Shown piece by piece: positions 34,777-39,054 of a DNA stretch of 39,054 nucleotides. The first letter of the stretch is position 1; each line of letters starts with the position of its first letter. The position numbers and the translations under genes are program-made. The notes under the pieces were generated by a model that was not told the DNA's origin, did not search any database, and saw only the letters and a list, made by a program, of their open reading frames with translations. Location: assembly GCF_009466385.1 (NCBI RefSeq), contig NZ_WIAQ01000028.1, positions 1 through 39,054 on the forward strand, in the 5' to 3' direction. The stretch comes from Peribacillus tepidiphilus (GTDB lineage Bacteria > Bacillota > Bacilli > Bacillales > DSM-1321).

Positions 34777-36876
34777 ATGGAGGAATACCGAATAAAAGGT
34801 TTGTCATGTGCCCATTGCGCCGCTGAAATCGAAAAGAAAATTCGGAGTTTAGAACATGGAGAAACAGCAACACTAAATTATAATACAGGAAAACTAAAAA
34901 TTGATGAAAAAGCTAATTTAGAACAAGTGGAAAAAATTTTATCAGAAGACGGAGCATTTATTGAAAAAACTCATACCCATCATCACGGACATGAGCATTC
35001 ACATCATCAAGGTATCAATTTAAAGTTTTTGCTTATTGCTTCGACTATTTTATATTTTATAGCATTTTTTCTGGAGAAACAGGCTAACAGTTTTTTAGTG
35101 ATCAGTTTATATTTAATCGCTATGTCTATTAGCGGATATCAGACGTTTTTCAAAGGTTTGAAAAATTTGGTTAAACTGAAATTCAATATTGATACGTTGA
35201 TGACCGTGGCATTAATTGGGGCCGTCTCCATAGGCGAGTGGAAAGAAGCAACGGTTGTTGCCATTCTTTTTGGATTAAATGAATATCTTGAAGGTATTGG
35301 AATGGAAAAAGCCAGAAAATCGATGGAGAAATTGTTGGAAGTAGCCCCTAAGCAAGCGACAGTGTTGAAGGATGGAATAGAGAAAGTGGTTCCTATTGAG
35401 TCCCTTCAAGCAGGGGATATTGTTTTAGTAAAACCCGGAGAAAAAATTCCTTCAGATGGAGTAGTTGTGGAAGGTAAAAGCTCAGTGAACGAGGCTGCCA
35501 TTACAGGAGAATCGTTACCTGTTGAAAAGGCAAGTGGAGAGACGGTATTTGGCGGAAGTATTAATAACGAAGGGATTTTGAAAATTGAGATTACGAAATC
35601 ATATGAAAACTCATCTTTAGCTAAAATTTTACACTTAGTCGAGGAAGCGCAGGAAACAAAAACACCAACGGAACTGTTTATCAATCGTTTTGCTAAATAT
35701 TATACCCCTCTGATTATGATTGTTGCCGTTTTAGTCATGGTGGTGCCTCCGCTATTTTTTGGTGCTGAATGGAACAAATGGTTTTATCAAGGTTTAGCTG
35801 TTTTGATTGTGGGGTGTCCATGCGCGTTAATTTTATCTTCACCTATTGCGATTGTTTCTGGGATTACAAGAAATGCCCGTAATGGGATTCTTGTGAAAGG
35901 TGGAGTGTTTCTTGAGCAGTTAGGAAAAATTAATACGATTGCTTTCGATAAAACTGGAACTCTTACAAAAGGAGAGCCGCATGTTGAAAAAGTAACGGTT
36001 TATATAGAGAACGAAGATGAATTTTATCGGATTATCGGTTCGATTGAGAAACATTCATCCCATCCGTTGGCAAAAGCAATTATGAAAAAAGTGGTTGAGA
36101 CAGAAGTCGCTTTACATGATCCGGAAGAAATCGAAACGGTTTCTGGACAAGGAATCGTCGCGCTTATTCAAGGTAAACGATATTGGGTGGGGAATGAGAA
36201 AAGTATTTCACATTTACACATAACAGAGAATGTGAAAACAGATATTGAGAAAATGAAAGAAGAAGGTTTGACGTTAGTGTTACTTGCTGATGAACGTCAA
36301 GTGATGGGGCTAGTCGGAATTTCTGATGAAATTAGAGAAGAAAGTAAAAGCGTAATTGCGGCGCTGCATCAAGCGGGTATTCAACATACAGTGATGCTGA
36401 CGGGAGACCATCAAAAAACAGCAGAGAAAGTGGCACGAAAAGTAGGAGTGACAGAGTATTACGCCAATCTATTACCAGAAGATAAGGTGGAAAAGGTAAA
36501 AGAATTAGCGTTAAAAGGCAAAGTGGCGATGATTGGTGACGGTATCAATGATGCACCTGCTTTAGCAACAGCCGATTTAGGCATTGCAATGGGAAAAGGT
36601 ACTGACAGCGCAATTGAAACAGCAGACATCGTTTTAATGCAAGACCATCTTGGAAAACTACCGAGCGCTATAAGAACTGCTAAAAAAGTAAATCGTATTA
36701 TCAAATTAAATATTTCCCTTGCATTAGGTCTCAAATTATTAGCTCTTTTACTCACTATTCCGGGCCTGCTTACACTGTGGATTGCCATTTTATCCGATAT
36801 GGGTGCCACTATTTTAGTTACTGTAATTAGCTTAACGATTTTATGGGAGAATAAAGAACATGAAATAAGAATCTAA
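34777..36876 (+). CDS. Zn/Cd-type P1B ATPase
   Basis: A 699-residue P-type ATPase. The N-terminal HMA motif is GLSCAHC (Cys11, Cys14). A His-rich linker HTHHHGHEHSHH follows at about residues 68-80. CPC is at 347-349, DKTGT has Asp391, then MIGDGINDAP and DMGA. The His-rich linker and DMGA favour Zn(II)/Cd(II). It is in one operon with the czrA-like gene, 18 bases apart. It is a distinct ATPase from cadA at 23417. Confidence 0.92.
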   Translation: MEEYRIKGLSCAHCAAEIEKKIRSLEHGETATLNYNTGKLKIDEKANLEQVEKILSEDGAFIEKTHTHHHGHEHSHHQGINLKFLLIASTILYFIAFFLEKQANSFLVISLYLIAMSISGYQTFFKGLKNLVKLKFNIDTLMTVALIGAVSIGEWKEATVVAILFGLNEYLEGIGMEKARKSMEKLLEVAPKQATVLKDGIEKVVPIESLQAGDIVLVKPGEKIPSDGVVVEGKSSVNEAAITGESLPVEKASGETVFGGSINNEGILKIEITKSYENSSLAKILHLVEEAQETKTPTELFINRFAKYYTPLIMIVAVLVMVVPPLFFGAEWNKWFYQGLAVLIVGCPCALILSSPIAIVSGITRNARNGILVKGGVFLEQLGKINTIAFDKTGTLTKGEPHVEKVTVYIENEDEFYRIIGSIEKHSSHPLAKAIMKKVVETEVALHDPEEIETVSGQGIVALIQGKRYWVGNEKSISHLHITENVKTDIEKMKEEGLTLVLLADERQVMGLVGISDEIREESKSVIAALHQAGIQHTVMLTGDHQKTAEKVARKVGVTEYYANLLPEDKVEKVKELALKGKVAMIGDGINDAPALATADLGIAMGKGTDSAIETADIVLMQDHLGKLPSAIRTAKKVNRIIKLNISLALGLKLLALLLTIPGLLTLWIAILSDMGATILVTVISLTILWENKEHEIRI

Positions 36877-36898
36877 GTTTTCAATGGAAAACTTAGAT
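36871..36898 (+). terminator. Hairpin overlapping the ATPase stop codon
   Basis: ATCTAAGTTTTC pairs perfectly with GAAAACTTAGAT around a 4-base loop. The stop codon lies in the first arm. It is a likely terminator, though without a long T run. Confidence 0.6.
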
Positions 36899-36956
36899 GT
36901 ATTTGATGCATGCATAGAATAAAATTGCTAAAGATTAACCATTGGTGGGAAAACGG

Positions 36957-37097
36957 ATGAAACAAGAAAAAATGGAATCGAAAGTGAAAAAGAGTATAGA
37001 ACAAATCATTAAAAAGTTTAAAAAGAAAGGCATTCAAGTAGAGAAGGTATTATCTAGAGCGAGTATGGCAAGAAACCTTAAAGGTGTTCTGTTATAA
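36957..37097 (+). CDS. Small basic protein, 46 residues
   Basis: The ATG at 36957 opens a 46-codon frame with a very basic, helical product (KVKKSIEQIIKKFKKKG) and no signal peptide. The ribosome binding site is weak (GGTGG). It lies after the Zn ATPase. I recognise no family and it may not be translated. Confidence 0.4.
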   Translation: MKQEKMESKVKKSIEQIIKKFKKKGIQVEKVLSRASMARNLKGVLL

Positions 37098-37145
37098 CGG
37101 AAAGTAAAAAGTGTAAAGTAATATGTTTCTTCCAAAAAAGGAAAT

Positions 37146-37176
37146 TTCAGCTTGTCGACAAAATCGACAAGCTGAA
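37146..37176 (-). terminator. Terminator of the YtkA-like lipoprotein
   Basis: A perfect 13-bp stem, TTCAGCTTGTCGA with TCGACAAGCTGAA, around loop CAAAA. On the minus strand it is followed by a T-rich run. Confidence 0.75.
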
Positions 37177-37197
37177 GTATCTTTAACGATGCTTTTT

Positions 37198-37575
37198 TTA
37201 CTTTACAATTACTTCGTTTTTAGGCATATTATGCATTCCTCTGGCCGTTGTGTGTGAAATTACATAGTACTTCCCTGTTTCTTTAAAGACATAAGTAATC
37301 TTGTATTCACCATTTTTAGTGTGCTTGGCTTCAATTTTTTTATGTTGTTCTTCTGTTTGTCCTTCTTTCCAAATCTCAAATTTTACTTCATCAGCATCTT
37401 CTACTCTTTCTGTTCCTTGAGTAACAGTGGCGACTACTTCCACCTCTTCATTAACTTTTATAGTCTCTGGAATTGTTTTAAATTTTACTTCAATCAATTC
37501 TGGTACTTCATTTTCCTGACTACATCCTCCAAGTACAAAAAGGCTTATTAAAGCCAACCCTAATAACTTTTTCAT
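37198..37575 (-). CDS. YtkA-like lipoprotein
   Basis: 125 residues from the ATG at 37575, behind GGGGAGTG on the minus strand. The signal peptide ends with lipobox LGGC. The beta-rich domain matches YtkA-like proteins (Ig-like), with VATVTQGTERVEDADEVKFE and the late SHTTARGMHNM His/Met-rich motif that could bind copper. It is outside the cell. The function of the family is unproven. Confidence 0.75.
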   Translation of the reverse strand: MKKLLGLALISLFVLGGCSQENEVPELIEVKFKTIPETIKVNEEVEVVATVTQGTERVEDADEVKFEIWKEGQTEEQHKKIEAKHTKNGEYKITYVFKETGKYYVISHTTARGMHNMPKNEVIVK

Positions 37576-37702
37576 TTCTAACACTCCCCAAGCCAACAAT
37601 GTCTTATATTATTTTACTTCATAAGATGTCTTTGTTTTATTATGGAATGTGAACAAAAAACAACAATAAAGAAATTCCTATGCACAAGGTAACATCAGTC
37701 AA

Positions 37703-37716
37703 TGAATATATATTCA
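37703..37716 (+). promoter_or_regulatory. TGAA-N6-TTCA operator upstream of czcD
   Basis: TGAATATATATTCA is a perfect palindrome fitting the CzrA-type core also present before the czrA-like gene. It lies about 160 bases before czcD; the exact promoter is not clear. Confidence 0.5.
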
Positions 37717-37878
37717 TAAATCACACATTCTGAATTATGTAAAATATAAAGGTTATAAAATGGCGAATATGTGAATTTTTTGTTGCTATTGTTTAATGAA
37801 ATGCATTTGGAAAGAGAGAAACCTATTGAATAATAAGATAAATTCAAAAGAAGAATAAAGCAAAAAGGAGGCTCAAAT

Positions 37879-38793
37879 ATGGGACATCATCATGGTCACG
37901 GAAGTCATTCTCATGTACATCATACGAATAAAAGAGCATTGCTAATTAGTTTTTTTCTCATTTTCTCATTCCTTGTTGTTGAACTTATAGGTGGGATTTT
38001 AACAAACAGTCTTGCTTTAATATCCGATGCGGCACACATGTTAAGCGATGCAGCGGCATTGGGTTTAAGTCTTTTAGCCCTAAAGATAGGAGAAAAGCAA
38101 GCAAATGAAACGAAAACTTATGGGTATAAACGATTTGAAATTTTAGCCGCATTATTGAATGGAGTGACCCTTTTACTTATCTCTGTCTATATATTCTACG
38201 AAGCCTATCATCGTTTCTTTGATCCACCTGAAGTAATGAGTTTTGGAATGTTGACAATAGCTGGAATTGGACTCCTTGTTAATATTTTAGCTGCATGGAT
38301 TTTAACGAAGGGGGATACGAATGAGAACCTTAATTTAAGAAGCGCCTTCCTGCATGTTTTAGGGGATTTACTTGGATCAGTTGGGGCGATTGTAGCAGGC
38401 TTGCTTATATTATTTTTCGGGTGGAATATTGCGGATCCGATTGCGAGTGTGTTGGTATCTGTTCTAGTTTTAATTAGTGGCTGGCGTGTAACGAAGGAAT
38501 CTATCCATATTCTCATGGAAGGGAGACCGGTACATATTGATTTGCAAGAAGTAAAAAGTAAATTGGTGTCTTTATCAGGAGTCACAAGTGTTCATGATTT
38601 ACATATATGGTCGATTACTTCAGGCTTCCCGGCTTTGAGTTGTCATCTTGTCGTTCACTCTCGAATTGACCGGGATCAAGTGTTATATGAGGCAAAAGCG
38701 ATGTTACAGAAGCATTTTGGCATTCAACACTCCACTATACAAATAGAAGGTGAACAATCGAAAAAATGTACAGAAACAGATACTTGCAATTAA
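37879..38793 (+). CDS. czcD: CzcD-type cation diffusion facilitator
   Basis: A 304-residue CDF protein. The N-terminal His-rich stretch HHHGHGSHSHVHH is followed by six membrane segments. The transport site is formed by SDAAHMLSDAAAL (helix 2) and FLHVLGDLLGSVGA (helix 5), the HxxxD pairs of Zn/Cd/Co exporters. The cytoplasmic C-terminal domain (VHDLHIWSITSG, HSTIQIE) completes the fold. It exchanges Zn(II) for protons. AAAAGGAGG precedes the ATG. Confidence 0.93.
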   Translation: MGHHHGHGSHSHVHHTNKRALLISFFLIFSFLVVELIGGILTNSLALISDAAHMLSDAAALGLSLLALKIGEKQANETKTYGYKRFEILAALLNGVTLLLISVYIFYEAYHRFFDPPEVMSFGMLTIAGIGLLVNILAAWILTKGDTNENLNLRSAFLHVLGDLLGSVGAIVAGLLILFFGWNIADPIASVLVSVLVLISGWRVTKESIHILMEGRPVHIDLQEVKSKLVSLSGVTSVHDLHIWSITSGFPALSCHLVVHSRIDRDQVLYEAKAMLQKHFGIQHSTIQIEGEQSKKCTETDTCN

Positions 38794-38795
38794 CA

Positions 38796-38818
38796 CCCCC
38801 TTTATTTAATAAAGGGGG
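38796..38818 (+). terminator. Terminator after czcD
   Basis: CCCCCTTTAT pairs with ATAAAGGGGG around loop TTA, then T-rich sequence. From 38820 to 39054 I see no gene or recognisable element. Confidence 0.8.
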
Positions 38819-39054
38819 AATATTTATTCTTTATACTCCTAACCTACAATGACCCTTTTGTCACAATCAACAAATTTATATATAAGAAACAGGTTTTTAA
38901 TAAAAATTTTTACATCACTAGTGTTGCATAAATATTGTCGCAATTTTCAGTTTTATTATTTTTTCTGTTTAGAGCCAAAAAGGTAAATACCCAATTATAG
39001 GTGACTCCATCCATTTGGAAATTTATTGACAATTAGACCTGTGCGACGACGACA

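Noticed and set aside
38820-39054. End of window as the beginning of another element
   Set aside because: No coding frame, inverted repeat or recognisable motif; only AT-rich sequence is seen.

Overview
The window reads as a stretch of an AT-rich Firmicute genome, most likely a Bacillaceae member of the Geobacillus/Parageobacillus/Anoxybacillus/Caldibacillus kind. This is inferred from strong AGGAGG-type ribosome binding sites, frequent TTG/GTG starts, and recognisable Bacillaceae families (ResA, CcdA, UppP, CadC/CadA, CzrA-like regulator, PCYCGC lipoprotein, YtkA-like lipoprotein). No rRNA, tRNA or CRISPR array was seen.

Region 1 (1-5250) is a worn accessory region. It holds a PD-(D/E)XK nuclease-like gene, a decayed gene of unknown function, an Mrr-like restriction endonuclease pseudogene, two unrecognised intact genes, a possible recombinase tail, a fragment of a YyaL-type thioredoxin-domain gene and a small membrane protein.

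Region 2 (5400-13371) is the most notable system: a tightly overlapping four-gene operon in the order jetD-jetA-jetB-jetC. It encodes a complete Wadjet-type SMC anti-plasmid defence system: a Toprim nuclease, a MukF-like kleisin, a MukE-like subunit and a 1.5-kaa SMC/MukB-like ATPase. The ATPase has non-textbook Walker A and Walker B sequences.

Region 3 (13455-16970) is an insertion-sequence landing zone: an IS4/IS5-like DDE element, a complete IS3-family (IS150-like) element, and the 3' end of an ISL3-family element.

Region 4 (17027-38818) is a long metal and envelope redox island. In order it contains: copC/copD with a methyltransferase (minus strand); a cell-wall-binding-repeat lipoprotein; a YnfA-type membrane protein; uppP; a small unknown gene; cadC-cadA; resA-ccdA and a frameshifted lspA; a truncated YIEGIA-like gene; a second ccdA-like gene; a PCYCGC lipoprotein; another lipoprotein; feoA with a split feoB (minus strand); a broken ZIP transporter; a CzrA-like regulator with a Zn/Cd ATPase; a YtkA-like lipoprotein; and a CzcD-type cation diffusion facilitator.

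Two operator families tie this island together. TCAAATA-N5-TTGA occurs before the small gene at 22718 and before cadC. TGAA-N6-TTCA occurs before the czrA-like gene, before czcD and before the PCYCGC lipoprotein. Several genes (mrr, lspA, the ZIP gene and one transposase) are each explained by single missing bases. This could be real decay or assembly error, and should be settled before calling them dead.
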